Below are positions 55,617-64,000 of a stretch of DNA of 64,000 bases, piece by piece (within the stretch, counting starts at the first letter, position 1; the number at the start of each line of letters is the position of its first letter). A program made the position numbers and the translations under genes. The stretch covers positions 49,668 to 113,667 of the forward strand of contig QZJE01000020.1 of the NCBI GenBank assembly GCA_003599235.1, written 5' to 3'. The notes beneath the pieces were generated by a model that saw only the letters and a list, made by a program, of their open reading frames with translations, had not been told where the DNA came from and did not search any database. Source of the DNA: Actinomycetota bacterium (GTDB taxonomy: Bacteria; Actinomycetota; Aquicultoria; SURF-47).

Positions 55617-58585
55617 ATCTAAATAAAGCAATTTGTGTATTAACTAAAAGTCCTCTCTTTAAAGACCTGGTAAAAGAAGTAAAATCTAAGAAAAAGAAGA
55701 TTAATTGCTTCTGTATACAAAATGCCAGGCCTTATTTTGTGGTAGGCCTATCTGAGAGACTCAGTAAACCAATTTTAGTAATCACCTCAAACGAAAAGGA
55801 ATCCTTAAGAGTTTTCCGAAATATAAAGGCCCTAACCAAAAATTCTCAGTTTCTGCCTTTCTTAGAAACTGATACTTCCGACTTAGCATCTGTTCCATTA
55901 AGAATTAGAAGCCTTAATGCTCTGCGCCAAAACGAAAACATAATTACAGTAGGATCAATTAACGCAGCCATGCAGAAACTGCCGTCCTTTAAAAAACTAA
56001 GCATGCCCATAACCTATAAAACAAACGAAACTGTCGATTTTGCAAAAATCTCTAAGGAATTAACCGATCTCGGATACGGCCGAGAGTATCAAGTTGAAGC
56101 CAGAGGCCAATTTAGCATTAGGGGCAACATTATTGATATCTTCTCCCCCCAAGCTCAACATCCCGTAAGGCTAGAGTTCTTTGGCGACAGCTTAGAAAGT
56201 ATTCGAGCGTTTGAGTTGTTGACTCAGCAGTCTGTTGAAAACAAAAAGAGAGCAACTATTTATCCATGCAAAGCAGAAGAGAGCGACTCTGCATTACCTT
56301 TAAGCGTCTTTGATTATTTATCTAAGAACGGTCTGGTTGTATTTAGCGAACGAGAGCAAGTTAAAGAAGAGGCCAAACAATTTAATGAACATTGGCAAAG
56401 TTTTTTTAATTTTAAGCAGCAAGAAATGGATCTATTGGATTTAGCAACCAAAAAAATCGACTTCTATTTTGATTTTAAACCCTTAAAAATTGCTCCCGGA
56501 AAACTTGAAAATACTAAAAAAGTGCTCAAAAACTACTCTGATGAAGGGTTAATGCTGCTTTTTTCACTATCTGATAAAGGCCGTCTGGAGCGAACCGCAG
56601 ATATATTAAAAGAATGGGGTTACAAAGGTTATCCCTTAACGCCTAAAATAGACCTTATTCCGCCTGTTTGGGCTCTTACGACATCGAATTATACTGGTGG
56701 TTTTAGCTTTCCGGCTGCCCGTTTCGTATTTATCACAGATTCTGATTTATATGTAAGCTATGGTAAGAAAATACAAACTTCTCTAAGGGGCTTAAGCCGG
56801 CCAATATCGAGCTTTTCCGAGATTAAACCAGGCGACTATGTCGTCCACATAACTCACGGCATCGCTAATTATCTAGGCTTAGCGCAAAAAACCATCCAAG
56901 GAATCACTAGAGAATACATGTTACTTGCCTACGCCAGCAAAGATTTGTTGCTAGTGCCCACTACGCAGCTTAACAGGGTTGGCAAATACATTGGTGCCGG
57001 CAAAAAAAAGCCTAAGATTACCAGGCTAGGTGGCATCGATTGGCCACGAACTAAGGCCAGGATTAAAAAAAGCGTAGAAAAATTAGCTCTGAATCTATTG
57101 GAGCTTTACTCTAAAAGACAAAAAACTTCGGGATTTGCCTTCTTAAAAGATACTGTCTGGCAAGCTCAACTTGAGGAATCTTTTCCTTTTAACGAAACTG
57201 CCGGTCAACAAGAATCCATAATAAAAATTAAACAAGATATGGAATCTGATAAACCAATGGACCGCCTAGTTTGCGCTGATGTCGGCTATGGCAAAACAGA
57301 GATTGCCTTAAGAGCTGCCTTTAAGGCTATTTTAGATTCTAAACAGGTGATGTTTCTATGTCCTACCACTATTTTAGCCGAGCAGCATTACAACACCGCC
57401 CGGGCAAGGCTTAACCCCTACCCTGTAAGCATCGCTATGCTTTCCCGCTTCAAAACAAAATCTGAGCAAAAATCTATAGTTAATGATTTTAATAAAGGAG
57501 TTGTTGATTTGCTTATCGGCACTCACAGGATTTTGCAGCCAGACCTAATTCCTAAAAATCTAGGCCTATTAATCATTGACGAAGAACAACGTTTTGGTGT
57601 TGGCCATAAAGAAAAAATTAAAGAACTTAGAACAAATGTTGATGTATTAACTTTAACAGCCACTCCCATTCCCCGTACCCTACAAATGGCTTTATCCGGC
57701 ATTAAGGACATCAGCTTGATTTCAACCCCTCCAGAGAATCGCCAACCCATTGCTACCCATGTGGGGCCGTTTAATAAAAAGCTTGCCAAAGAAGCAATTA
57801 TCTCTGAGATTAGCCGAGCAGGACAAGTATTTTTTGTCCATAATGATATTAAGACCATTGATATAGTGGCTAGAGATTTAGCAACTATGATACCGGATGC
57901 CAAAATTGCTGTTGCTCATGGAAGGTTAAGCGAGCGAAAGCTTGAAGAGGTGATGATTGATTTTTGGCATAAGAAATATGATGTGCTGGTATCTACAACA
58001 ATCATTGAATCCGGACTAGATATTCCTACCGCTAATACTTTAATAATCGATAAAGCTGAGAACTTGGGGTTAGCCCAACTATACCAGATAAGGGGTCGGA
58101 TAGGCCGTAGTGAAAAAAAAGCCTATGCATACTTGTTTTTTAGAAAGCAACCAGTCGGAGCTGCTGCCCAGAGGCTTCAGAGCTTAGCGGAGTTCACAGA
58201 GTTAGGCTCAGGATTTAGAATTGCTTTAGCTGATTTAGAGATACGCGGCGCCGGCAATCTCTTAGGAGCTGAGCAAAGCGGCGGGGTAGACGCAGTTGGT
58301 TTTGATATGTATGTAACATTGTTAAATGAAGCAATATCAGATATCCAAGGGGTTAAGATTGAACCTCCTAAAGAAGAAAGGGAGGCTAAAGTATCAGCCT
58401 ACATCCCAAAAAACTACATATCCGATGAAACTACCAGAATCCAATTCTACCAGCGCCTAGCTTCATTAAAGTCTTTAGCTGAATTGGCCGAAATAAAGAA
58501 AGAACTAATTGACAGGTTTGGAAAGTATCCATCAGTAGTTGTCAACCTATTAAGGGTAGCTAAGAATAACCTTAAAAATGTTTAA
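55613..58585 (+). CDS. mfd: Transcription-repair coupling factor
   Basis: Removes stalled RNA polymerase and recruits UvrA. 990 residues: UvrB-like N-terminus (REYQVEARGQFSIRGNIIDIFSP), polymerase-interacting domain (PGDYVVHITHGIANYLGL), helicase motifs with ADVGYGKTEIALRA, DEEQRFGV and QLYQIRGRIGRSEKKAYAYLF, then a short TRCF C-terminal domain. Somewhat shorter than E. coli Mfd, mainly in the N-terminal part and extreme C-terminus. Confidence 0.96.
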   Translation: MNLNKAICVLTKSPLFKDLVKEVKSKKKKINCFCIQNARPYFVVGLSERLSKPILVITSNEKESLRVFRNIKALTKNSQFLPFLETDTSDLASVPLRIRSLNALRQNENIITVGSINAAMQKLPSFKKLSMPITYKTNETVDFAKISKELTDLGYGREYQVEARGQFSIRGNIIDIFSPQAQHPVRLEFFGDSLESIRAFELLTQQSVENKKRATIYPCKAEESDSALPLSVFDYLSKNGLVVFSEREQVKEEAKQFNEHWQSFFNFKQQEMDLLDLATKKIDFYFDFKPLKIAPGKLENTKKVLKNYSDEGLMLLFSLSDKGRLERTADILKEWGYKGYPLTPKIDLIPPVWALTTSNYTGGFSFPAARFVFITDSDLYVSYGKKIQTSLRGLSRPISSFSEIKPGDYVVHITHGIANYLGLAQKTIQGITREYMLLAYASKDLLLVPTTQLNRVGKYIGAGKKKPKITRLGGIDWPRTKARIKKSVEKLALNLLELYSKRQKTSGFAFLKDTVWQAQLEESFPFNETAGQQESIIKIKQDMESDKPMDRLVCADVGYGKTEIALRAAFKAILDSKQVMFLCPTTILAEQHYNTARARLNPYPVSIAMLSRFKTKSEQKSIVNDFNKGVVDLLIGTHRILQPDLIPKNLGLLIIDEEQRFGVGHKEKIKELRTNVDVLTLTATPIPRTLQMALSGIKDISLISTPPENRQPIATHVGPFNKKLAKEAIISEISRAGQVFFVHNDIKTIDIVARDLATMIPDAKIAVAHGRLSERKLEEVMIDFWHKKYDVLVSTTIIESGLDIPTANTLIIDKAENLGLAQLYQIRGRIGRSEKKAYAYLFFRKQPVGAAAQRLQSLAEFTELGSGFRIALADLEIRGAGNLLGAEQSGGVDAVGFDMYVTLLNEAISDIQGVKIEPPKEEREAKVSAYIPKNYISDETTRIQFYQRLASLKSLAELAEIKKELIDRFGKYPSVVVNLLRVAKNNLKNV

Positions 58586-58662
58586 TTTTATTGCCATTTA
58601 TTTAAGAGATTGGTTTAATGATATTAATGATAAAAGATTTAGTTCAGTCCATTAGGAGAGAG

Positions 58663-59877
58663 ATGAGTGACCGTTCGGATAAAGAAATGATGCTTCAATC
58701 CGAACATAGGCTTCTGCTGGTTACAAAATCCCGTTGGTTTATAATAGCTTTGTTATTTTTCTATGGCACAGCTTCTGCCTTTTCGTACTATGGAAATTAC
58801 TCCCCCGATAAGATACTAGAGCTAATATTCTGGCCGGCAAGCATCCTATGTATTGTTACTCTAATCAACTGCTTTTATCATTTTTGCTGGTATCGTTATC
58901 CATGGATGTGGGTGGACCGTATCAAGCTTTTTATCCGGACACAAGTAATTTTAGATGCACTATTTGTAACTCTTATGGTTCATTTTACAGGTGGAGTCGC
59001 CAGTTGGTTTTGGACATTGTATATAGTTCTTACAATTGAACTTACTTATTTAATCCCTGTAAAGATGGAGATAATAGCCATTGGACTTGTTTCTGTCTTG
59101 CTATACAGCACACTTGTTTTCCTTGAATATCTAAATATCATCTCGCCTGTAACTATGCCTTTTATGATTAAGGGCCTTCAGTTTAATTTAACTTATGTAC
59201 TAATAGTCTGGTTTTGGGTTTTCTTTTTAAACACAGTGGCCGCTTTTGTTACCATGTATATGCATAAACTCGAAAATGTACAAATAAGGGAACGAGTAAT
59301 CCGTGATGGATTAACTAATCTATATAACCGCCGTTTCTTTAACCATAGCATTAATAGTGAAGTTGAGAGAGCAAAGCGTTTCGACCGCACATTATCTTTA
59401 CTTATGTTAGACCTAGATGATTTTAAAAAATATAACGATACCTTCGGCCATTTAGCCGGAGATAATTTGCTAAGAATAGTATCTAGCATCGTTGGAGATA
59501 ACGTCCGTCGCCAAGCCGAGGAGCCGACTTACGATATTGATATAGCCTGCCGTTATGGAGGCGAAGAATTTGCCATCATCTTACCGGAGACCGGCCAGGC
59601 CTCTGTATTAAAAAAAGCCGAAAAACTTAAAGAAGAGGTCCAAACAAGCGGGGCTGTAATTTTAGCTGAAAAACTAAGAACTCAAGTAGAAAAAACAAAA
59701 ATGGCCGGGAAAGGAATTACCGTTAGCATAGGAGTGGCAACTTATCCATCTCATGCAAAAGACACCCAGGATTTAATAGAAGCCGCTGATAAGGCTCTTT
59801 ATCAAGCTAAGGCTCTTGGAAAAAATAGAATTTCTGTTGCTGTTGCCCCGAAAATAAAAACCGTTTCCAAGAATTAA
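58663..59877 (+). CDS. Membrane diguanylate cyclase (intact GGEEF)
   Basis: Predicted c-di-GMP synthase. About 404 residues from the ATG at 58663 (AGGAG before it); an ATG at 58618 adds 15 residues but has no ribosome-binding site. Five or six membrane helices (about 20-200), then a GGDEF domain: RDGLTNLYNRRFF, DLDDFKKYNDTFGHLAGD, CRYGGEEFAIILPET and SIGVATYP. The active-site motif is GGEEF and the substrate residues are conserved. There is a helical insert of about 30 residues after the active site. Upstream of a degenerate twin. Confidence 0.9.
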   Translation: MSDRSDKEMMLQSEHRLLLVTKSRWFIIALLFFYGTASAFSYYGNYSPDKILELIFWPASILCIVTLINCFYHFCWYRYPWMWVDRIKLFIRTQVILDALFVTLMVHFTGGVASWFWTLYIVLTIELTYLIPVKMEIIAIGLVSVLLYSTLVFLEYLNIISPVTMPFMIKGLQFNLTYVLIVWFWVFFLNTVAAFVTMYMHKLENVQIRERVIRDGLTNLYNRRFFNHSINSEVERAKRFDRTLSLLMLDLDDFKKYNDTFGHLAGDNLLRIVSSIVGDNVRRQAEEPTYDIDIACRYGGEEFAIILPETGQASVLKKAEKLKEEVQTSGAVILAEKLRTQVEKTKMAGKGITVSIGVATYPSHAKDTQDLIEAADKALYQAKALGKNRISVAVAPKIKTVSKN

Positions 59878-59889
59878 CAAAGGACAATT

Positions 59890-61095
59890 ATGGCTGCTAA
59901 TGAAAACAAAAAAACTAACGTATTGTTAACTGAGCCAAGGTTCTTGCTGGCTATTAAAGCCAGGTGGTTTATTATTAGTTTGCTTCTACTTTTTGCTCTT
60001 ATAGCCGCTTTATCAAATTCCGATTATTACGCTCTAAAAGATTTGGTCAATTTTTTAACTGTGCCCGCAGTTTTGCTTATGCTATGTGCAGCTTTTAACG
60101 GTTTTCTGCACTATTCCTGGTACAGCTGGCCAACTTTCTGGTCAAGCAACTTAAAAAAGATATCTATTATTCAAATAATGATCGATATAGTAGTTGCTAC
60201 GGCATTAATACATTTTACAGGCGGCGTTGGTAGCTGGTTCTGGACGTTATATGTGTTGATTGCCCTTGAGCTAACATACCTTTTACCCAACTTACAAGAA
60301 ATACTCATTATCGGATTTATCGGCTCGACCTGCTATACATTAACCCTGGCAGCAGAATACTACGGATTAATAGAAGTAGGCCGCATGCCGTATATGAGCA
60401 CTAACTTAACTCACTCCCTCCCCTATATCGCCATAATCTGGAGTTGGGTGCACCTATTAAACATCACAATAGCTTTAGTAAGTCTTGATTTTCAGCGTAA
60501 AAGAATTGCTGCTGCCCAAGCCAGAGAAATTAGAGATGAGCTTACAGGAGCCTATAACATTAACTACTTTAACCAAGCTCTAGGTAATGAAATACAAAGA
60601 GCTAAAAGATACCAAAGACCGGTAAGCTTGCTATTAATTGACATAGATAACTTTCATAAATATCGTGTCGATAAGTCTGAAGCAGAAGCTAACGAGATAA
60701 TTATTAGACTAGCCAATACCCTAGCCAGTAACGTTAGACGCCAGCGAGGCGATTCTGCATACGACGTTGATATTCTGTGCCGCTTCGGAACAGATAGATT
60801 CTGTATTGTTTTGCCAGAAACCACAGCAGAGGCAGAAAGTGCAGGTAAAGATACTAAACCGGCTGGAGCCGTTATCCTGGCTAAAAGATTGATGGGTAAG
60901 GTAGCTGAAAACATAACTTCTGAGACCGGAGTTACGATATGTATTGGTATTGCCGGCTTCCCATACCATGCCCTAGAAACAGAGCAACTGATAAAAGCAG
61001 TTGATGATGCTACCCAGAAAGCTAAAAAATTAGGCAAGCACAGGATAATGGTGGCCACTCCTTTAGTTAACACCAGCAAAGCCCCTGTCCATTAG
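59890..61095 (+). CDS. Membrane GGDEF-like protein, degenerate active site
   Basis: 401 residues, same layout and clearly homologous membrane half (HFTGGVGSWFWTLYV, cf. HFTGGVASWFWTLYI in the twin). In the catalytic half the GGEEF motif has become GTDRF and the FGHLAGD block is lost, so cyclase activity is unlikely. It may bind c-di-GMP or GTP, or regulate its twin by dimerising. 12 bases after the twin and 2 bases before argS. Confidence 0.88.
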   Translation: MAANENKKTNVLLTEPRFLLAIKARWFIISLLLLFALIAALSNSDYYALKDLVNFLTVPAVLLMLCAAFNGFLHYSWYSWPTFWSSNLKKISIIQIMIDIVVATALIHFTGGVGSWFWTLYVLIALELTYLLPNLQEILIIGFIGSTCYTLTLAAEYYGLIEVGRMPYMSTNLTHSLPYIAIIWSWVHLLNITIALVSLDFQRKRIAAAQAREIRDELTGAYNINYFNQALGNEIQRAKRYQRPVSLLLIDIDNFHKYRVDKSEAEANEIIIRLANTLASNVRRQRGDSAYDVDILCRFGTDRFCIVLPETTAEAESAGKDTKPAGAVILAKRLMGKVAENITSETGVTICIGIAGFPYHALETEQLIKAVDDATQKAKKLGKHRIMVATPLVNTSKAPVH

Positions 61096-61097
61096 AT

Positions 61098-62723
61098 ATG
61101 ATTATTGAGCAACTGCAAGCGCTTATCAAAGATGGCTTAAAAAAAGCTAACAAAGAGGAAACTTTAGGACTAAGCATTTCAAAATATTCTATAGACTTAG
61201 AAAGACCTAAAGAAAAAACTCATGGAGATTGGGCAACAAATATAGCCTTGGTTGCCTCCAAAGAAGCTAAAAAAGCTCCCCGCCAATTGGCGGAAGCAAT
61301 CGTTAGAAATCTGCCAGAATCCCAATACATTAAGAATGTGGAAATTGCCGGTCCTGGTTTTATTAACTTTTTTTTAACAAATGAGTGGTTTTATCAAGTT
61401 CTTAATAAAGTGGAGGAAGCTGATAAAGACTACGGCCAGCTAAGTATAGGAAAAGATCAGTCAGTAAACATCGAATTTGTTAGCGCTAATCCTGTTGGCC
61501 CCTTACACATCGGTCATGGCCGATGGGCTGCTGTTGGCGACAGCCTAGCTAACATTCTTAATAAAGCAGGATATGAAGTTACTAAAGAGTTCTATGTCAA
61601 TGATTTTGGCCGCCAGATAGACCTTTTTGCTGCTTCCTTGGGGGTGGGCGAAGTTCCCGACGACGGGTATAAGGGCGACTATATAGAGGAGTACAAAAGA
61701 AAAATAGTTGATAAGCATGGAGAAGAGATTCTTTATGACACAGAAAAGCTAAAAAAAGAAGCGGTCAATGGCCAGCTTGAAGAGATAGAGACAACCCTGA
61801 AAAAATTTAGAGTTGTTTTTGATGTTTGGACCAGGGAGTCCGAGCTATATTCCAGCAATAAAGTGTCCCAAGCAATATTCGAACTTGAAGATAAAGGGCT
61901 AACCTATCAAAAAGAAGGAGCTACCTGGCTTAAAACAAGTCAGTTTGATGACGAAAAAGACCGTGTAATAATGCGTAGTAACGGGGAACCTACTTATTTT
62001 GCAGCCGACATCGCCTATCACAAAGACAAAATTGACCAGGGGTTCAGCAGATTAATTGATATTTGGGGAGCTGACCATCATGGTTACATAGCTAGAGTTA
62101 GAGCCTCCATAGAAGCGCTTGGTCAGGATCCCAATAAGCTTAAAATTATCTTAGGCCAACTAGTAAGACTTTATCGGGGCCAAGAGATAGTAAAAATGTC
62201 TAAACGTACCGGTGAGATGGTCACCTTTGATGAGTTATTAGAAGAAGTTGGAAAAGATGCTGTTCGCTATATCTTTTTAACAAAATCAACTGATACTACT
62301 TTAGATTTTGATATCGAATTAGCCAAAGAACAATCCAACAAAAATCCTGTTTACTATGTTCAGTATGCTCATGCCAGAATATGCAGTATTTTAAAACACG
62401 CCTCTGGGCAGGCAGTGAGCTACAAAGGCATTAAGAAAGCAAACCTTTCTCTGCTAAAAGCAGAAACAGAATTTAACTTAATCAGGCATATCGAGCAATT
62501 TGAAGAAGTAATACAGGAAGCAGCTACCAACCTGACACCTCATATACTAACTACCTACTCTGCTAAACTAGCTACCGCTTTTCATTCATTCTATACCCAC
62601 TGCAAAGTTATTACCGATGATAAAGAGCTAACTCAAGCCAGATTAGCACTTCTAAATTGCGCTCATATAACTTTGCGAAATGTGTTAGAATTATTGGGAG
62701 TTTCAGCACCACAGAAGATGTAG
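61098..62723 (+). CDS. argS: Arginyl-tRNA synthetase
   Basis: 541 residues: N-terminal Arg-tRNA domain, catalytic HIGH motif in VSANPVGPLHIGHGRW, KMSKRTGEMVT and an anticodon-binding helical C-terminus. No obvious ribosome-binding site; translated together with the upstream gene. Confidence 0.96.
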   Translation: MIIEQLQALIKDGLKKANKEETLGLSISKYSIDLERPKEKTHGDWATNIALVASKEAKKAPRQLAEAIVRNLPESQYIKNVEIAGPGFINFFLTNEWFYQVLNKVEEADKDYGQLSIGKDQSVNIEFVSANPVGPLHIGHGRWAAVGDSLANILNKAGYEVTKEFYVNDFGRQIDLFAASLGVGEVPDDGYKGDYIEEYKRKIVDKHGEEILYDTEKLKKEAVNGQLEEIETTLKKFRVVFDVWTRESELYSSNKVSQAIFELEDKGLTYQKEGATWLKTSQFDDEKDRVIMRSNGEPTYFAADIAYHKDKIDQGFSRLIDIWGADHHGYIARVRASIEALGQDPNKLKIILGQLVRLYRGQEIVKMSKRTGEMVTFDELLEEVGKDAVRYIFLTKSTDTTLDFDIELAKEQSNKNPVYYVQYAHARICSILKHASGQAVSYKGIKKANLSLLKAETEFNLIRHIEQFEEVIQEAATNLTPHILTTYSAKLATAFHSFYTHCKVITDDKELTQARLALLNCAHITLRNVLELLGVSAPQKM

Positions 62724-62739
62724 TACATAGATACTTGTG

Positions 62740-62822
62740 TCTATAGTCTAGAAACTAGGTGCCATTTGAACGGTTTTATCCATTCAAAAACTAGTTTCTA
62801 AACTCAAGACTCTAGTCTCTAG
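62740..62822. repeat. Repeat-rich sequence between argS and tRNA-Tyr
   Basis: Contains ctagaaactag and inverted ctagtttct, and gactctagtctctag. Similar tag-rich sequence flanks other genes in this window. Confidence 0.45.
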
Positions 62823-62825
62823 AAT

Positions 62826-62910
62826 GGGGGGATGCCCGAGTGGTTAAAGGGGACGGGCTGTAAACCCGTTGGCGTTGCCTACACAGGTTCAAATCCTGTT
62901 CCCCCCACCA
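62826..62910 (+). tRNA. tRNA-Tyr(GTA)
   Basis: 85 bases, class II tRNA with long variable arm. Acceptor GGGGGGA pairs with TCCCCCC; anticodon loop ctGTAaa within acggg/cccgt; T-arm GGTTCAAATCC; CCA is encoded. Confidence 0.96.
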
Positions 62911-62992
62911 TTATCGCACAGTAACTTTAACAATCCTAAAAATCCCAGCTAGTTAATGTTGGGCTGGTTGAAACTTCAGCAGTTGATCCAGC

Positions 62993-63805
62993 TTATTTTG
63001 CCGTCCTTACTTTTACCCTAACTACCCTGCTTCTGCTGACAGCATAAACAGACGATCCAGCATAAATAGCTTTAAAGTAACAAGTGTTTTTAACTCTGAG
63101 CTTGCTTACAAAAAATCCCTTGGAGTTTGTTTTTATAATCTTTGCCGTTCTCCACTTCTTGGTCTTTTGCATTATCCTTATACGTGCTTTTTTAAGATAC
63201 TTGCCACCTGCTTTTAGTCTGCCTTTCAATAGAACTTTTTGGCCTTTTTTTATCACTCTAGGCCTTGCACTTAGACTAATTGTCGACTTTTGCTTAACAG
63301 AGCTTCCGGTAGAAGGAGGTACACTATTAGTCGGCTGAGCCAAAACAGTAAGAGACCTTACCTCCGACCAGTAAGAACGGTCCCAGTGATAGTACGGCCA
63401 ATAATAGACGTAACCACTACAGGCATGCCAATACCAAACTCCGGGACTCAATACAGCAGGCTGGTTTGAGTTGTCAACTTGTGCTGTTTTAAGATCTACT
63501 GTTACTTCTGTAATATTATTAATATCTTGAGCAGCACTGTCACTATAAGCCGTTATATGTTCGCCAGTAAAAAACCCTCCTCCGTTAGGATCGCAATTAT
63601 CTGTTTGTGGGCTCCTTGATAGCTGAATAGTAGCTCTTCTTATCTTACTGGCATGGTCATCGTCATGCCAATGAAATACAGGCTGGTTTGTAGTAACTGT
63701 TTCTCCGTTAGCAGGACTTTGCAGATAAACATTAGCAGCATATACATGGTTACTAAAAAGAACTACCATCGTGAATAACAAAAAACATACTATAAATCTT
63801 TTCAT
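62993..63805 (-). CDS. Secreted protein with Fn3-like and Ig-like domains
   Basis: 270 residues. Signal peptide 1-23 (ends VYAA). Residues 26-155 look like a fibronectin/FN3-type domain (VYLQSPANGETVTTNQPVFHW, GVWYWHACSG), then a Ser/Pro linker and a strongly basic Ig-like domain (about 178-270; RVIKKGQKVLLKGRLKAGGK, FYAIYAGS-type strand). Probable cell-surface protein of unknown ligand. Promoter at 63881-63909. Confidence 0.75.
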   Translation of the reverse strand: MKRFIVCFLLFTMVVLFSNHVYAANVYLQSPANGETVTTNQPVFHWHDDDHASKIRRATIQLSRSPQTDNCDPNGGGFFTGEHITAYSDSAAQDINNITEVTVDLKTAQVDNSNQPAVLSPGVWYWHACSGYVYYWPYYHWDRSYWSEVRSLTVLAQPTNSVPPSTGSSVKQKSTISLSARPRVIKKGQKVLLKGRLKAGGKYLKKARIRIMQKTKKWRTAKIIKTNSKGFFVSKLRVKNTCYFKAIYAGSSVYAVSRSRVVRVKVRTAK

Positions 63806-63880
63806 TTATCCCCCATTTATTTGGGCTTTTGAGCTAAATACTGAAGTCAATAAGCTGCAGATACTGTAGTTTATATTAAC

Positions 63881-63909
63881 ATTATAATAATTTATGAATT
63901 GCTAAGCAA
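63881..63909 (-). promoter_or_regulatory. Promoter of the secreted FN3/Ig protein
   Basis: TTGCTT (63904-63909), 17-base spacer, perfect TATAAT (63881-63886) on the minus strand. Confidence 0.6.
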
Positions 63910-63946
63910 ATTGACGCTTATTTTAACTGGTTAAATCAGGGAAAAA

Positions 63947-63955
63947 TGGTAAAAT
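63947..63955 (+). promoter_or_regulatory. Extended -10 of the terminal tRNA
   Basis: TGGTAAAAT, 17 bases before the tRNA. Confidence 0.5.
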
Positions 63956-63972
63956 ATCTTAGTTATATCAAT

Positions 63973-64000
63973 GCCGAGGTAGCTCAGTCGGTAGAGCACT
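63973..64000 (+). tRNA. 5' end of a tRNA (cut by window edge)
   Basis: GCCGAGGTAGCTCAGTCGGT then AGAGCACT: acceptor 5' strand, TA linker and D-arm of a class I tRNA. The anticodon is outside the window. Thr would be usual after Tyr in this kind of cluster. Confidence 0.85.

Overview
The window looks like a chromosomal segment of an anaerobic, low-G+C, deep-branching member of the Actinobacteriota. Lineage clues are an actinobacterial-type integration host factor (mihF), a zinc-ribbon/FHA protein next to a MerR regulator (the GarA/Rv1828 arrangement of mycobacteria), an RsiG-like anti-sigma protein, a sepF-yggT-divIVA cell-division cluster, and many promoters of the TANNNT-N6-ATG leaderless type. 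Anaerobiosis is suggested by a class III ribonucleotide reductase (nrdD/nrdG). Lysine and cell-wall precursor synthesis uses the dapL shortcut. Genus cannot be given from sequence alone.

Layout. 1-4.2 kb: rpe, then ribD-ribE-ribBA and a cupin. 4.3-9.5 kb: secreted M23 peptidase, small membrane protein, then a minus-strand signalling cluster (RsiG-like, unknown 88-aa protein, FHA, MerR), a D-Ala-D-Ala carboxypeptidase and a Nudix hydrolase. 9.5-13.6 kb: nrdR-nrdD-redoxin-nrdG-dut behind two NrdR boxes. 13.7-14.6 kb: lexA behind two SOS boxes. 14.7-26.3 kb: GerMN lipoprotein, dapF-dapL, priA-def-fmt-rsmB, a release-factor-like protein, metK under a SAM-I riboswitch, mihF-gmk-rpoZ-coaBC. 26.5-36.5 kb: the whole UMP pathway, pyrR-pyrB-pyrC-carA-carB-pyrK-(48-aa protein)-pyrD-pyrF, behind a PyrR attenuator. 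36.5-41.2 kb: ABC exporter, a PD-(D/E)XK nuclease and a tandem pair of very basic secreted proteins. 41.3-50.6 kb: yggS-sepF-proC-yggT-divIVA-yggU, galU, ileS, DksA-like protein, lspA-rluD. 50.7-54.9 kb: three pilin-like genes, two of them fused to beta-propeller heads. 55-62.7 kb: pth-mfd, two GGDEF membrane proteins, argS. 62.8-64 kb: tRNA-Tyr, a secreted basic protein and the start of another tRNA.

The most interesting theme is a possible c-di-GMP to pilus circuit: two GGDEF proteins (one active-looking, one degenerate), an RsiG-like protein with the c-di-GMP-binding motif (one substitution), and a sigma-28/WhiG-type promoter in the short region upstream of a minor-pilin operon whose products carry YCF48/BNR-like propellers.

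The second theme is repeats. An approximately 85-bp family with compensatory base changes (at least four full copies) sits between genes. Palindromic REP-like elements and heptanucleotide minisatellites have entered gene ends and even gene interiors in frame (dapF, ribD, ileS, pyrK, carA, carB), adding peptide or supplying stop codons.
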